This document shows, in pieces, positions 49,475-58,607 of a DNA stretch of 64,000 nucleotides; the first letter of the stretch is position 1, and the number at the start of each line of letters is the position of its first letter. Location: positions 62,001-126,000 of the forward strand of contig JAJNAZ010000005.1 in the NCBI GenBank assembly GCA_021155855.1, in the 5' to 3' direction. Both the position numbers and the translations under genes were made by a program. The DNA is from Solirubrobacterales bacterium (lineage in GTDB: Bacteria > Actinomycetota > Thermoleophilia > Solirubrobacterales > 70-9). The notes under the pieces are model-generated. The model saw only the letters and a list, made by a program, of their open reading frames with translations, had not been told where the DNA came from and made no database searches.

Positions 49475-49867
49475 TCAGGGCGCCGGCGGGCGGTCGACCT
49501 CGGAGCCCGCGTACTCGGAGACGAACTCCGCGACTGCCTCGGCCTCGTCGCCGACGAAGATGTTCTGGGGCATGATCGCGCCGGAGAAGCCGCCGTTGCG
49601 AATCGCGTAGAGGACGTCCTCGACGGACTCGGCGCGCTGGTCGAGGTTCGGGCCCTGATTGCGCAGCTCGCGGTTCGCGGATCCCTGCGCACCGGCGGCC
49701 TTCATCGTGTGACACCCCGAACACCGCTCGGCGAACAGCACCGCGCCCTCGTAGTTCGGATCGTCCTCGGCGACCTCGATACCCTCGGTGCCGCAGGCGC
49801 CCAGCGCCAGCGCTGCCGCGATTGCCGCTGTCGAGAGCCACAGTGCTCGCAAGACCGGCGGCATCAT
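49475..49867 (-). CDS. Membrane-anchored c-type cytochrome lipoprotein
   Basis: The 130-residue protein has a signal peptide and lipobox (ALWLSTAAIAAALALGAC) and is anchored outside the membrane. The heme motif CSGCH is followed by IMPQN, whose Met is the sixth ligand, and VAEFVSEYAG ends the class I fold. It could carry electrons to an oxidase or another acceptor. ATG 49867 and 49864 are both possible. It is divergent from the flavin reductase, 13 bp apart, and serS lies downstream. Confidence 0.92.
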   Translation of the reverse strand: MMPPVLRALWLSTAAIAAALALGACGTEGIEVAEDDPNYEGAVLFAERCSGCHTMKAAGAQGSANRELRNQGPNLDQRAESVEDVLYAIRNGGFSGAIMPQNIFVGDEAEAVAEFVSEYAGSEVDRPPAP

Positions 49868-49880
49868 ACTTTCCGACCTC

Positions 49881-50366
49881 TTGGCTGCGCCGACCCCCGA
49901 CGAGCTCCGCCGCGCGATGGCCCGGTTGCCGACCGGGGTGACGATCGTCTCCGCCACCGGGGCCGAGGGCCCGGCGGGGGCGACGGCGAACGCGGTCACC
50001 TCGCTGTCGCTCGAGCCGCCGTTGATGCTCGCCTGCCTCGACCGCGGCTCGCGGACGCTGACCCGCGTCCGTGAGGCAGGCCGCTTCGGAATCAGCGTTC
50101 TCGGTGCCGACCAGGCCGAGCTCGCCCGCGGATTCGCCACCAAGGCGCCCCAGTCGGAGAAGTTTCGCGACGTCTCACATGTCGAGCGCGAGGGAGTGCC
50201 GCTGATCAACGGCGCGGTCGCCTGGATCGCCTGCCGCTTGCTGGGCCTGCACGACGGAGGGGACCACGAGATCGCGGTCGGTGAGATCCTCGACCTCGGC
50301 GGCGACGGCGGCGACCCGCTGGTGTTCTTCGGCGGCGAGTACCGGCCGCTCGACGCAATCCGGTGA
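49881..50366 (+). CDS. Flavin reductase family protein (FMN-binding split barrel)
   Basis: The 161-residue protein shows RRAMARLPTGVTIVSATGAE, ATANAVTSLSLEPPLMLACL and FGISVLGADQAELARGFATK, the flavin reductase fold binding FMN. HEIAVGEILDLGGDGGDPLV and FFGGEYRPL end the barrel. It would supply reduced flavin to a monooxygenase, none adjacent. TTG 49881 lies 8 nt after TACTTT (49867-49872) and matches the start of the conserved region; GTG or ATG further in is less likely. Confidence 0.87.
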   Translation: MAAPTPDELRRAMARLPTGVTIVSATGAEGPAGATANAVTSLSLEPPLMLACLDRGSRTLTRVREAGRFGISVLGADQAELARGFATKAPQSEKFRDVSHVEREGVPLINGAVAWIACRLLGLHDGGDHEIAVGEILDLGGDGGDPLVFFGGEYRPLDAIR

Positions 50367-50407
50367 GTGGTGACGCTCGGCGGGGGCGCCGTCGCGGTCG
50401 GCCGTGT

Positions 50408-50445
50408 GCCTGCCTGACCGACCGGTCAGCATGCTCAGAGCAGGC
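50408..50445. terminator. Stem-loop between convergent genes, possible bidirectional terminator
   Basis: CTGACC-GACC-GGTCAG (50414-50429) is nested in GCCTGC (50408-50413) and GCAGGC (50440-50445). It lies at the meeting point of the flavin reductase gene and the convergent membrane protein gene, partly overlapping the 3' end of the latter. No T-run follows. Confidence 0.35.
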
Positions 50446-50872
50446 CGCCGCTGGTCCCCGCTGCGCGCAGAGCGAGAAAGAATACGACGAGCAGCGAGAC
50501 GGTCATGATCCCGGTCTCGCGGCGGGCGATCCCGAGCGCGATCAGGCGCTGGCGCTTGGAGGGCAGCGAGTCGAAGTCGAGCCCGGCGAGCTCGCGCTCG
50601 GCGGCTCCCGCGCGAGCGCCCTCGGCGAGCAGGGCGACCAGCAGAGGCAGGGTGCCATAGAGATAATGGAGACCGTCGGCTGCCTCGTCGCCGAGCAGAA
50701 GCAGAATCGTCCCGGCCAGAACCTGTGCCACCACCGTCGCCTGCGCGATCCGCAGCAGGTACCAGAAGGCGACGCTCGGGCGCGCTCTCAGCCAGGCCAC
50801 CGCGCCCCAGGCCCCGGCGAGGAGATTGGTCACCAGCACCGCGATGCCGATGATCACGTGGACCGTCTCCAT
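50435..50872 (-). CDS. Membrane protein of unknown function
   Basis: The 145-residue protein has four hydrophobic stretches (VHVIIGIAVLVTNLLAGAWG; LLRIAQATVVAQVLAGTILL; LHYLYGTLPLLVALLAEG; ETGIMTVSLLVVFFLALRAA) and a cytoplasmic loop with LAGLDFDSLPSKRQR. Short 4-TM proteins of this type are often found near respiratory genes in actinobacteria. ATG 50872 is preferred. It is divergent from the nuo operon, 114 bp before nuoA; a shared promoter region is likely. Confidence 0.8.
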   Translation of the reverse strand: METVHVIIGIAVLVTNLLAGAWGAVAWLRARPSVAFWYLLRIAQATVVAQVLAGTILLLLGDEAADGLHYLYGTLPLLVALLAEGARAGAAERELAGLDFDSLPSKRQRLIALGIARRETGIMTVSLLVVFFLALRAAGTSGGLL

Positions 50873-50986
50873 CGGGCTGATCAAAGCAGGCCGAAACCCG
50901 CCCACGAAGGTCGGACTTTCCGCTTTCTGATGCGGAAGATCACTATGTAGCAACCCTGCACAAAGTCGGATAGAACTCGGGGCTGC

Positions 50987-51352
50987 GTGCTCCGCAGCTA
51001 CCTCCCCGTGCTCGTCTTCACCGGCATCGGCGCACTCGTCGGCAGCGCCTTCGCACTGCTCAACGGGATCGTCGGCCGCAAGTCGATTCGCGCGCGGGGG
51101 GCGAAGACGGAACCCTACGAGTGCGGCCTGCCGAGCGAGGTCTCGCGGACGTTCCGCTTCGGGGTCAGCTTCTACATGATCGCGATGCTGTTCATCCTCT
51201 TCGACATCGAGGTCGTCTTCCTCTATCCGGTCGGGGTGATCATGAATGCGGCCGATTCGGTCTTCGTCCTGGTCGAGGTGGGCGTGTTCGTCGCCCTGCT
51301 GCTGGTCGCGCTGATCTACGTCTGGCGACGAGGCGCGCTCGATTGGAGGTGA
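50987..51352 (+). CDS. nuoA: NADH-quinone oxidoreductase subunit A
   Basis: The 121-residue subunit has three TM helices and the family loop RGAKTEPYECGLPSEVSRTF, including the conserved Cys near the quinone channel, then FYMIAMLFILFDIEVVFLYP. It sits at the junction of the membrane arm. GTG 50987 is the first gene of the operon, with TAGAAC about 10 nt upstream. The stop overlaps nuoB (GTGA). Confidence 0.96.
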   Translation: MLRSYLPVLVFTGIGALVGSAFALLNGIVGRKSIRARGAKTEPYECGLPSEVSRTFRFGVSFYMIAMLFILFDIEVVFLYPVGVIMNAADSVFVLVEVGVFVALLLVALIYVWRRGALDWR

Positions 51353-52059
51353 GGCGCGAGAAGCTGCGTGGGCTGGCGCCGCTCACCGAGCCGGGCTCGC
51401 CCGAGCACCTGCGGATCCGCCAGCTCCGCGCCCGCGACCTGCTGCGCGGCGACCTCGACGAGGCCGAGCTCACCGAGCACGTCGAGCAATCGGTGGCCAC
51501 GACGACGCTCGACAAGGTGCTCGCCTGGGGAGCCTCGAACTCGATGTTCCCGATGACCTTCGGGCTCGCCTGCTGCGCGATCGAGATGATCGCGATGGTG
51601 GGCGGGCGTTATGACATCGCCCGTTTCGGGGCCGAGGCTCTGCGGGCCTCGCCGCGCCAGGCGGACTTCATCATCCTCTCGGGCCGGGTCTCGATCAAGA
51701 TGGCGCCGGTCATCCGTCGCCTATACGACCAGATGCTGGAGCCGCGGTGGGCGATCTCGATGGGCGCCTGCTCGTCCTCGGGCGGGATGTTCGGCAACTA
51801 CGCAGTGGTCCAGGGTGCCGACAAGTTCATGCCGATCGACGTCCACGTCCCCGGCTGCCCGCCGCGGGTGGAGGCGCTGTTCTACGGCTTCAACAAGCTG
51901 CAGCGGGCGATCCTGGGCAATCCGGACCAGGGGTGGCGGCGGCGCTACAACGCGATCGGGACCGAGGAGTGGGCGCGCGATGACGTGATCGCCGGCCAGC
52001 CCTCGGCGGCGAGCGAGGCCGCCTATGCGCGAGCGCGCGAAGCGGTGAAGCGTGCCTGA
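51349..52059 (+). CDS. nuoB: NADH-quinone oxidoreductase subunit B (N2 cluster)
   Basis: The 236-residue subunit holds the terminal [4Fe-4S] cluster N2 with ligands in GLACCAIEM, GACSSSGGMF and VPGCPPR. GTG 51349 overlaps nuoA; the N-terminal extension of about 45 residues is longer than in E. coli. The C-terminal tail (EEWARDDVIAGQPSAASEAA) is also extended. A 125-bp gap follows, the only one in the operon. Confidence 0.96.
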   Translation: MRREKLRGLAPLTEPGSPEHLRIRQLRARDLLRGDLDEAELTEHVEQSVATTTLDKVLAWGASNSMFPMTFGLACCAIEMIAMVGGRYDIARFGAEALRASPRQADFIILSGRVSIKMAPVIRRLYDQMLEPRWAISMGACSSSGGMFGNYAVVQGADKFMPIDVHVPGCPPRVEALFYGFNKLQRAILGNPDQGWRRRYNAIGTEEWARDDVIAGQPSAASEAAYARAREAVKRA

Positions 52060-52184
52060 TTACCGGCCGATCGCCCGCGGTAGCGTCGAAGTCGCGGCTT
52101 ACCCGCCCACGACCCGCCCTCCCTGCTCGGAGCGCGACCTGAAAGAGCGGACGCGAAGCGGAGCGCTCGCCGGAGATACTCCTG

Positions 52185-52715
52185 ATGCCTGACGCCCCGG
52201 GACTCGAGCTGATCGCTGGCGAGCTGCGCGAAGCCCACCCCGAATCGGTGCTCGGCACCTACCACGAGCACGGACAGGCGTGCCTGATCGTCGAACCCGA
52301 GCAGGTGCTTGCGGTGCTCACCTGGCTGCGCAACACCCCCGGCCAGGAGTACCACTTCCTCTCCAGCCTGCACGGGGTCGACTATTTGCCGGCCACGCCG
52401 AGGTTCGGTGTCCACTACGAGCTGCTCAACCGCGACCGGGTCGAGCGGATCCGCGTCCGCGCCGCCCTGAACGATCCGGGCGGCGACGAGCTTCCCGAGC
52501 TCGAGTCCTGCGTCGAGCTGTTCCCGACCGCGGAGTTCCATGAGCGCGAGGTGTACGACTTCTTCGGGATCGTGTTTCGCGGGCATCCCGACCTGCGGCG
52601 AATCTTGATGCCAGAGGTCTACGTCGGCTGGCCCCAGCGGCGCGACTTCCCGATCGGGGGGGAGCCGGTGATCTTCACCCACGACGAGCGTCAGGTCCCG
52701 GGTTGGTCGCGATGA
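52185..52715 (+). CDS. nuoC: NADH-quinone oxidoreductase subunit C
   Basis: The 176-residue peripheral-arm subunit contains HFLSSLHGVDYLPATPRFGV and the signature EREVYDFFGIVFRGHPDLRR, followed by GWPQRRDFPIGGE. It is a separate gene, not fused to nuoD. Its stop overlaps the nuoD start (ATGA). Confidence 0.96.
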   Translation: MPDAPGLELIAGELREAHPESVLGTYHEHGQACLIVEPEQVLAVLTWLRNTPGQEYHFLSSLHGVDYLPATPRFGVHYELLNRDRVERIRVRAALNDPGGDELPELESCVELFPTAEFHEREVYDFFGIVFRGHPDLRRILMPEVYVGWPQRRDFPIGGEPVIFTHDERQVPGWSR

Positions 52716-54004
52716 GCGACGTCGGAGGGCATCGCAGCGCTCCGGCCCGCGGCGGCGATGTGATCGCCGCGACCACGGCGGAGGTGATCGGCAGCTCGCC
52801 GATCGAGCGCACCGAGGCCGGCGACGCCCTGGAGCCCGAGCACGAGCTGCTGACCGTGAATATGGGCCCCCACCACCCCGCCACCCACGGGGTCCTGCGC
52901 CTGCTGGTCAGCCTCGAGGGCGAGGAGGTGCTCGACCTGAAGCCGATCGTCGGCTACGTGCACACAGGGATCGAGAAGAGCTGTGAGGACCAGAGTTACT
53001 GGAAGGTGATCCCGTTCGTCGAACGGATGGACTACCTCTCCTACTTCTTCAACATGCAGGCCTTCTGCGGCGCGGTCGAAACGCTGCTCGAGCTCGAGAT
53101 CCCGCCGCGGGCCAAGTACCTGCGAACGATCCACCTCGAGCTCAACCGGCTGCACTCGCACCTGTTCTGGCTCGGGACGACGGCGCTCGACCTGGGCGCG
53201 ATCTCGATGCTCTGGTACGCGCTGCGCGAGCGGGACACGATCCTCGACCTGTTCGAGATGGCCACCGGGCAGCGCATGCACACCCGCTACTTCCAGGTCG
53301 GCGGCGTCTTCGAGGACATCCCGGTCGGCTTCGAGGACAAGCTGCGCGCCTTCTGCACCGAGATGCCGGCCCGCATCGGCCAGTACGAGGCGCTGCTGGA
53401 CCGCAACGAGATCTTCTTGCGGCGGACGAGGGGGGTCGGCATCGTCCCCCGCGAGCGCCTGCTCGAGCTCGGGGTCACCGGGCCTTTGCTGCGGGCCGCG
53501 GGCGAGCCCTGGGACCTGCGCAAGGCGCACCCGTACTTGGCCTACGACGAGGTCGAGTTCAAGATCCCGGTAGGCACCGTCGGCGACGGATACGACCGCT
53601 ACCGCGTACGGATGCAGGAGATGCGCGAGTCGGTCCGGATCATCGAGCAGTGCCTCGACGGACTGCCCGAGGGACCCTGGATCACCGACGAGCGCAAGGT
53701 GGTGCTGCCGCCGCGAGACGAGCTCGCGACCTCGATGGAGGCGCTGATCCATCACTTCAAGCTCGTCACCGAGGGCTTCCGGGTGCCGCCCGGCGAGGTC
53801 TACTACCCGATCGAGGGCCCGCGTGGGGAGCTCGGCTGCTACGTGCTCGCCGACGGCTCGGCGAAACCCGCCCGGGTCCACTTCCGCGATCCCTCGTTCG
53901 TAAACCTGCAGAGCCTGCGCGAAATGTGCGTCGGCGGTTACATCGCCGATCTGATCCAGAACCTGGGCATGCTGGATCCGATTCTCGGTGGGGTGGATCG
54001 ATGA
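52712..54004 (+). CDS. nuoD: NADH-quinone oxidoreductase subunit D
   Basis: The 430-residue subunit, related to NiFe-hydrogenase large subunits, forms the quinone site with NuoB. Hallmarks: NMGPHHPATHGVLRLLVSLE, VGYVHTGIEKSCEDQSYWK, NRLHSHLFWLGTTALDLGA and CVGGYIADLIQNLGMLDPIL. The N-terminal 50 residues are extra. ATG 52712 overlaps nuoC; the ATGA at the 3' end overlaps nuoE. Confidence 0.96.
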   Translation: MSDVGGHRSAPARGGDVIAATTAEVIGSSPIERTEAGDALEPEHELLTVNMGPHHPATHGVLRLLVSLEGEEVLDLKPIVGYVHTGIEKSCEDQSYWKVIPFVERMDYLSYFFNMQAFCGAVETLLELEIPPRAKYLRTIHLELNRLHSHLFWLGTTALDLGAISMLWYALRERDTILDLFEMATGQRMHTRYFQVGGVFEDIPVGFEDKLRAFCTEMPARIGQYEALLDRNEIFLRRTRGVGIVPRERLLELGVTGPLLRAAGEPWDLRKAHPYLAYDEVEFKIPVGTVGDGYDRYRVRMQEMRESVRIIEQCLDGLPEGPWITDERKVVLPPRDELATSMEALIHHFKLVTEGFRVPPGEVYYPIEGPRGELGCYVLADGSAKPARVHFRDPSFVNLQSLREMCVGGYIADLIQNLGMLDPILGGVDR

Positions 54005-54804
54005 GCTACGAGCGGCCTGATTCAGACCCTGCCGCCCCGGGACGAATCCCGGCTTCGCCGGGATCGCCGGGCGCTGACGCTCCCTGGGAGGAGGCGGCGG
54101 GATTTGCTCACCTGATGCGGCCGACGGATGAGCTGACCGCGGCGGAGCGGCGCGAGCTGATCGCCTCGATGCGACCCGAGGACGCCGAGGGGGTGCCGGC
54201 GCTCGGTGAGCTCGATGTGCCGGCCGCGCTGCGTGAGCAGATCGAGACCGCGATGGCGCGCTACCCGCAGCTGCGCTCGGCCGCGATCCCGGCGCTGTGG
54301 GCGGTCCAGCGCCACTACGGCTGGTGCACCCCCCAGGGCGTACGCGAAGCGGCTGCCGTGATGGGCGTCACCCCCGCCTACCTGGAGGCGGTGGCGACCT
54401 TCTACGACCTGATCGCCACCTCGCCGATCGGCCGTCACCGGATCCTCGTCTGCCACAACATCTCCTGCTGGATGAACGGCGCCGACGAGTTGCTGGGCGC
54501 CTTCTGCGACGCGGCCGGCGCCGACCGCGACGACGCCGACCAACACGGCGCGAGCTCGGCCGACGGAGAGTTCTTCGTCAAGGGCTTCGAGTGCCTGGGC
54601 GCCTGCGACATCGCGCCGATGGCCTCGATCGACCAGCGCTATTACGGCCCGCTCGAGGCCGCCGACGCGGTCGCCGCGATCGAGGCGCTGCGCGACGGCG
54701 AGGAGCCGTTGTCCGACAAGGCGCTCGCCCTGCGCCCCGCCGCGGGGGGCCCGGACCCGAGCGCCACCGAGCGAGCACCGGACGCCGAGGGCCACGATGC
54801 CTGA
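54001..54804 (+). CDS. nuoE: NADH-quinone oxidoreductase subunit E (N1a cluster)
   Basis: The 267-residue subunit is longer than usual because of an N-terminal stretch of about 75 residues and a C-terminal one of about 40. The thioredoxin-like [2Fe-2S] domain has HNISCWMNGADELLGAFC and KGFECLGACDIAPMASID; note that the usual CxxxxC first pair reads C-H-N-I-S-C. It sits in the NADH module with NuoF. The start overlaps nuoD (ATGA) and the end overlaps nuoF by 8 bp. Confidence 0.95.
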   Translation: MSYERPDSDPAAPGRIPASPGSPGADAPWEEAAGFAHLMRPTDELTAAERRELIASMRPEDAEGVPALGELDVPAALREQIETAMARYPQLRSAAIPALWAVQRHYGWCTPQGVREAAAVMGVTPAYLEAVATFYDLIATSPIGRHRILVCHNISCWMNGADELLGAFCDAAGADRDDADQHGASSADGEFFVKGFECLGACDIAPMASIDQRYYGPLEAADAVAAIEALRDGEEPLSDKALALRPAAGGPDPSATERAPDAEGHDA

Positions 54805-56119
54805 GACCCGAGTCCTTTTCCGCGACATCGACGCGCCCGGCCTGGCCACGATCCAGGGCTATCGCGACCGCGGCGGCTACGGAGCGCTGAAACGTGCCCT
54901 GCACGAGCTCGAGCCCGACGAGCTGCTGAGCTCGCTCGAGGACTCCGGGCTGCGGGGGCGCGGCGGCGCCGGGTTCTCGATGGGCAAGAAGGGCTCCTTC
55001 TTGCCCCGCGGGGAGATGGAGAAATACCTCTGCTGCAACGCCGACGAGTCCGAGCCGGGGGCGTTCAAGGACCGAGAGCTGATGCAGAAGAACCCGCACC
55101 AGCTGATCGAAGGCTGCGCGATCGCCTCGCTCGCGGTCGGCGCCACCTACGCCTTCGTCTTCATCCGGGGCGAGTACTGGGAGATCGCCGACATCCTCGA
55201 CCGCGCTGTCGGCGAGGCCTACGACGCCGGGTACCTGGGAGCCGACATCCTCGATACCGGGGTGCGGGTGGAGCTGATCGTCCATCGCGGCGCCGGCGCC
55301 TACATCTGCGGCGAGGAGACGGCGCTGCTGGACGCGCTCGAGGGCAAGCGCGGCAACCCGCGGCTGAAGCCGCCGTTCCCGGCGATCCAGGGCCTCTACG
55401 GCGGACCGACCCTGATCAACAACGTCGAGACGCTCTCCAACGTCCCCCACATCGTCAACAACGGCGCCGACTGGTTCAAGGGCTTCGGCTCCGAGCAGTC
55501 GACCGGGACCAAGGTGGTCTCGGTCTCGGGCTGCGTCCAGCGCCCCGGCAACTACGAGATCGAGCTCGGGATCCCCTCGCGAGAGATCATCTACGGACTC
55601 GCCGGCGGCCCGCCGAAGGGGCGCCGCGTGAAGGCCTGGTTCCCCGGCGGCTCGTCGGCGCCGGTGCTGACCGAGGCCGATCTCGACCTCCCCTATACGT
55701 TCGAGGACCTGGCCAAGGCGGGCTCGATGCTCGGCTCGGGGTCGATCATCGTCGCCGACGACACGATCTCGATCCCGGAGCTGGCGTTGCGTACGGCGCG
55801 CTTCTACCACCACGAGTCCTGCGGCAAGTGCACCCCGTGTCGCGAGGGGACCAACTGGACGACGAAGATGCTCGACCGGGTCGTGCGCGGCGAGGCGACG
55901 CCGATGGATCTCGAGATCATCGCCGGGGTACAGGAGAAGATCATCGGTCACTGCCTCTGCGTGCTCGGCGACTCGATGGCGATGCCGGTCGGCTCGATGG
56001 TGGCCAAGTTCCGCGACGAGTTCGAAGCGACGATCGAGGCGGCGCGCGAGGCCGGGCACGGTGCGCTCGACCACTCTCCGCTCGATCGGCCGCTGACCAC
56101 GGGAGCGCAGGCGGCATGA
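54797..56119 (+). CDS. nuoF: NADH-quinone oxidoreductase subunit F (NADH and FMN site)
   Basis: The 440-residue subunit binds NADH, FMN and the N3 cluster: GLRGRGGAGFSMGKKGSF, CNADESEPGAFKDRELMQ, GAGAYICGEETALLDALEGK and ESCGKCTPCREGTNW with the later CLCVLGD Cys. It is complete and canonical. The overlap with nuoE keeps translation coupled. nuoG follows after 1 bp. Confidence 0.97.
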   Translation: MPETRVLFRDIDAPGLATIQGYRDRGGYGALKRALHELEPDELLSSLEDSGLRGRGGAGFSMGKKGSFLPRGEMEKYLCCNADESEPGAFKDRELMQKNPHQLIEGCAIASLAVGATYAFVFIRGEYWEIADILDRAVGEAYDAGYLGADILDTGVRVELIVHRGAGAYICGEETALLDALEGKRGNPRLKPPFPAIQGLYGGPTLINNVETLSNVPHIVNNGADWFKGFGSEQSTGTKVVSVSGCVQRPGNYEIELGIPSREIIYGLAGGPPKGRRVKAWFPGGSSAPVLTEADLDLPYTFEDLAKAGSMLGSGSIIVADDTISIPELALRTARFYHHESCGKCTPCREGTNWTTKMLDRVVRGEATPMDLEIIAGVQEKIIGHCLCVLGDSMAMPVGSMVAKFRDEFEATIEAAREAGHGALDHSPLDRPLTTGAQAA

Positions 56120-56120
56120 G

Positions 56121-58607
56121 ATGAGCGCCGAGCGGTCGAAGGTCACCTTGGTCGTCGACGGGGTCGAGGTCACCGCCGACGACGGCGCGATGCTCGTCGA
56201 TGCGGCGAAGGAGGGCGACGTCGAGATCCCCGTGTTCTGCTACGAGCCGAAGCTCGGCGGGCCGGTGGGCGCCTGCCGGATGTGCCTGGTCGAGATCGAG
56301 GGGATCCCGAAGCTGCAGACCGCGTGCTCGACCCCGGTCCGCGACGGGATGGTCGTCTATACCCGCACCGACCGCGTGATCGAGTCTCAGAGCGCGGTGG
56401 TCGAGTTCCTGTTGGTCAACCACCCGCTCGACTGCCCTGTCTGCGACAAGGGCGGCGAGTGTCCGCTCCAGGACATCGCCATGGGCTGGGGGCCGGGGCG
56501 CAGCCGGATGACGGAGCCAAAGCGCCACTTCCGCAAGCCGATGCCGCTCTCGCCGCTGGTCAGGATCGACCGCGAGCGCTGCATCCTCTGCTACCGCTGT
56601 GTGCGCTTCTCCCAGGACGTCGCCGAGGACGAGCAGCTCCAGCTGCTCGAGCGCGGCGCCTCGAGCCACGTCGGCACCTTCGACGACCACCCCTATATCG
56701 CCCCCTTCCACGGCAACATCATCGAGCTCTGCCCGGTGGGCGCGCTGACCGCCGAGGCGTACCGCTTCCGGGCCCGTCCCTGGGACATCGAGGACTCGGG
56801 CTCGGTCTGCACCCTCTGCCCGAGCCAGTGCAACGTCATGTTCACCGTCCGCGACGAGCACGTCCAGCGGGTGCTCGCGCGCGACAACGACGACGTCGAC
56901 GCGGGCTGGCTTTGCGACAAAGGGCGCTTCGGCTTCCAGATGATCACCTCGGAGGAGCGGATCGTCGAGCCCCGGGTGGGCGGTTCGCGCGCGGGCTGGG
57001 AGGCGGCGCTGGATGCGGTGGCGGAGCGGTTGCGCTCCGCCGGCGAGCGAACCGCGGCGATCGTCGGAGGCCAGACCTCCAACGAGGAGGGCTATCTGAT
57101 CCAGCGCCTCCTCCGGGGTGCGCTCGGCTCGGCGAACATCACCTCGGTCGACGAGCTCGAGGCAGGGCTGGCGCGTCGCCTCGCCGCGCCGGAGCTGGGC
57201 GCCGCGGTCCCAGACCTCGACGCGGCCGAGTCGATCCTCGTCGTCGGCACCGACCCGCTGAACTCGATCCCGATCCTCGACCTGCGCATCCGCCGAGCGA
57301 TTCGCCAGGGCCGGGCGCGGCTTGTGGTCGCCTCCGAGCGCCCGACGGCGCTCGACGGCGGCGCCGAGGAAACCGCGCGCTACGCCCCGGGCGATGCCGC
57401 CGGCTTTTTGGCCGCGCTCGCCGCCGAGCTCGGCAACCGTCGCCAGGCGGGCGCCGGGACCCCCGGACGAGCAGCGGACGAGGTGCCGGGCGATGGTTCC
57501 GATTGGGCGGAGGGCGCGCGGCGGATCGCCGGCGAGCTGCGTCCCGGCAAGACGGTGATCGTCTACGGCGAGCGGCTCGGGCGCGGGCCGGGTGGCGACT
57601 CGGCGCTCGCCTCGCTGCTGGAGTGCGCGCGCGCGCTCGACCTCGCCACCGCCGGCGCCGGCGTGATCGGCGTCCCCGAGGGTGCCAACGGACGGGGCCT
57701 GCGCGAGGTCGGCTGCCTCCCGGGCGCCGGCCCGGGCTTCGCCGAGGCCCCCGCCGGCCGCGGGCTCGATCGGATCAAGCAGGGGCTGCTCGACGGCGAG
57801 CTCGACGCCGTGGTCCTCGTCCACGCCGACCCGATCCGCAACCTGCCCGACGGGCCCGGCTGGGCCGAGGCGCTTCGACGGGCCCGCACCGTGATCGCGG
57901 TCTCGGCCTTCGACGACGCCTCGACTGAGACCGCCGACATCGTCTTTCCGGCCGAGAGCTATGCCGAGAAGGAGGGCACCGTCACGCACCCGGACGGCCG
58001 CCTGCAGCGGCTGCGTCCCGCCGTCCCTCACCCCGGCAACGTGCATCCGATCTGGCAGGTGCTGGCCGAGCTCGGCGCGCGGCTCGGCCACGAAACCGGG
58101 ATCGGCTCGGTCCCGGAGGCGGTCGCGACGATCGCCGCCGAGGTCCCCTTCTACGCCGGGATCACGCCGGAGGAGATCGGTGGCAGGGGCGTGCGGTGGC
58201 AGGAGCGCCCCGCCGCTTCCGCAGTCGCTGAGCTCGCCGCCGTCCCTCCCGAGCAGCGAACGTCCCGCACCAACCTCGATCGAGACGACTCCGGGACGCT
58301 CACCGCGGACCGGCTGCGCTTGGGCACCTACCCAGCGCTGTGGGCAGACGAGATCACCGATCGCAACGTGGCGCTGCGCTTTTTGGCGCCGGCGCAGACG
58401 GTCGAGCTCGCGCCCAGCGACGGCGAGCGGCTGGGGCTCGCCAGCGGCGACGAGGTCGAGGTGCGCTCGAACGGCACCGGCGTGCGCGCGCGGGTGGCGC
58501 TCAACGAGCGGATGCGGCCCGGCGCCGTCTTTTTGATCGAGGCCACTGCAGCCGAGAACGCCAACGCGCTCCCCGCCGAGCTCAACGTCGAGGTGATCAA
58601 GCCGTGA
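56121..58607 (+). CDS. nuoG: NADH-quinone oxidoreductase subunit G
   Basis: The 828-residue subunit has a [2Fe-2S] domain (CYEPKLGGPVGACRMCLVEI), the His/Cys cluster N5 (HPLDCPVCDKGGECPLQD), further clusters (CILCYRCVRFSQDV) and then CTLCPSQC followed by C at 27-residue distance (WLCDKG), the CX2CX3CX27C motif of the extra cluster N7. The molybdopterin-like domain (from about 280) lacks a cofactor site. The stop overlaps nuoH (GTGA). Confidence 0.96.
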   Translation: MSAERSKVTLVVDGVEVTADDGAMLVDAAKEGDVEIPVFCYEPKLGGPVGACRMCLVEIEGIPKLQTACSTPVRDGMVVYTRTDRVIESQSAVVEFLLVNHPLDCPVCDKGGECPLQDIAMGWGPGRSRMTEPKRHFRKPMPLSPLVRIDRERCILCYRCVRFSQDVAEDEQLQLLERGASSHVGTFDDHPYIAPFHGNIIELCPVGALTAEAYRFRARPWDIEDSGSVCTLCPSQCNVMFTVRDEHVQRVLARDNDDVDAGWLCDKGRFGFQMITSEERIVEPRVGGSRAGWEAALDAVAERLRSAGERTAAIVGGQTSNEEGYLIQRLLRGALGSANITSVDELEAGLARRLAAPELGAAVPDLDAAESILVVGTDPLNSIPILDLRIRRAIRQGRARLVVASERPTALDGGAEETARYAPGDAAGFLAALAAELGNRRQAGAGTPGRAADEVPGDGSDWAEGARRIAGELRPGKTVIVYGERLGRGPGGDSALASLLECARALDLATAGAGVIGVPEGANGRGLREVGCLPGAGPGFAEAPAGRGLDRIKQGLLDGELDAVVLVHADPIRNLPDGPGWAEALRRARTVIAVSAFDDASTETADIVFPAESYAEKEGTVTHPDGRLQRLRPAVPHPGNVHPIWQVLAELGARLGHETGIGSVPEAVATIAAEVPFYAGITPEEIGGRGVRWQERPAASAVAELAAVPPEQRTSRTNLDRDDSGTLTADRLRLGTYPALWADEITDRNVALRFLAPAQTVELAPSDGERLGLASGDEVEVRSNGTGVRARVALNERMRPGAVFLIEATAAENANALPAELNVEVIKP

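Noticed and set aside
55941-58091. A 716-codon open frame antisense to nuoG
   Set aside because: Same reason: an antisense shadow of an unmistakable gene.
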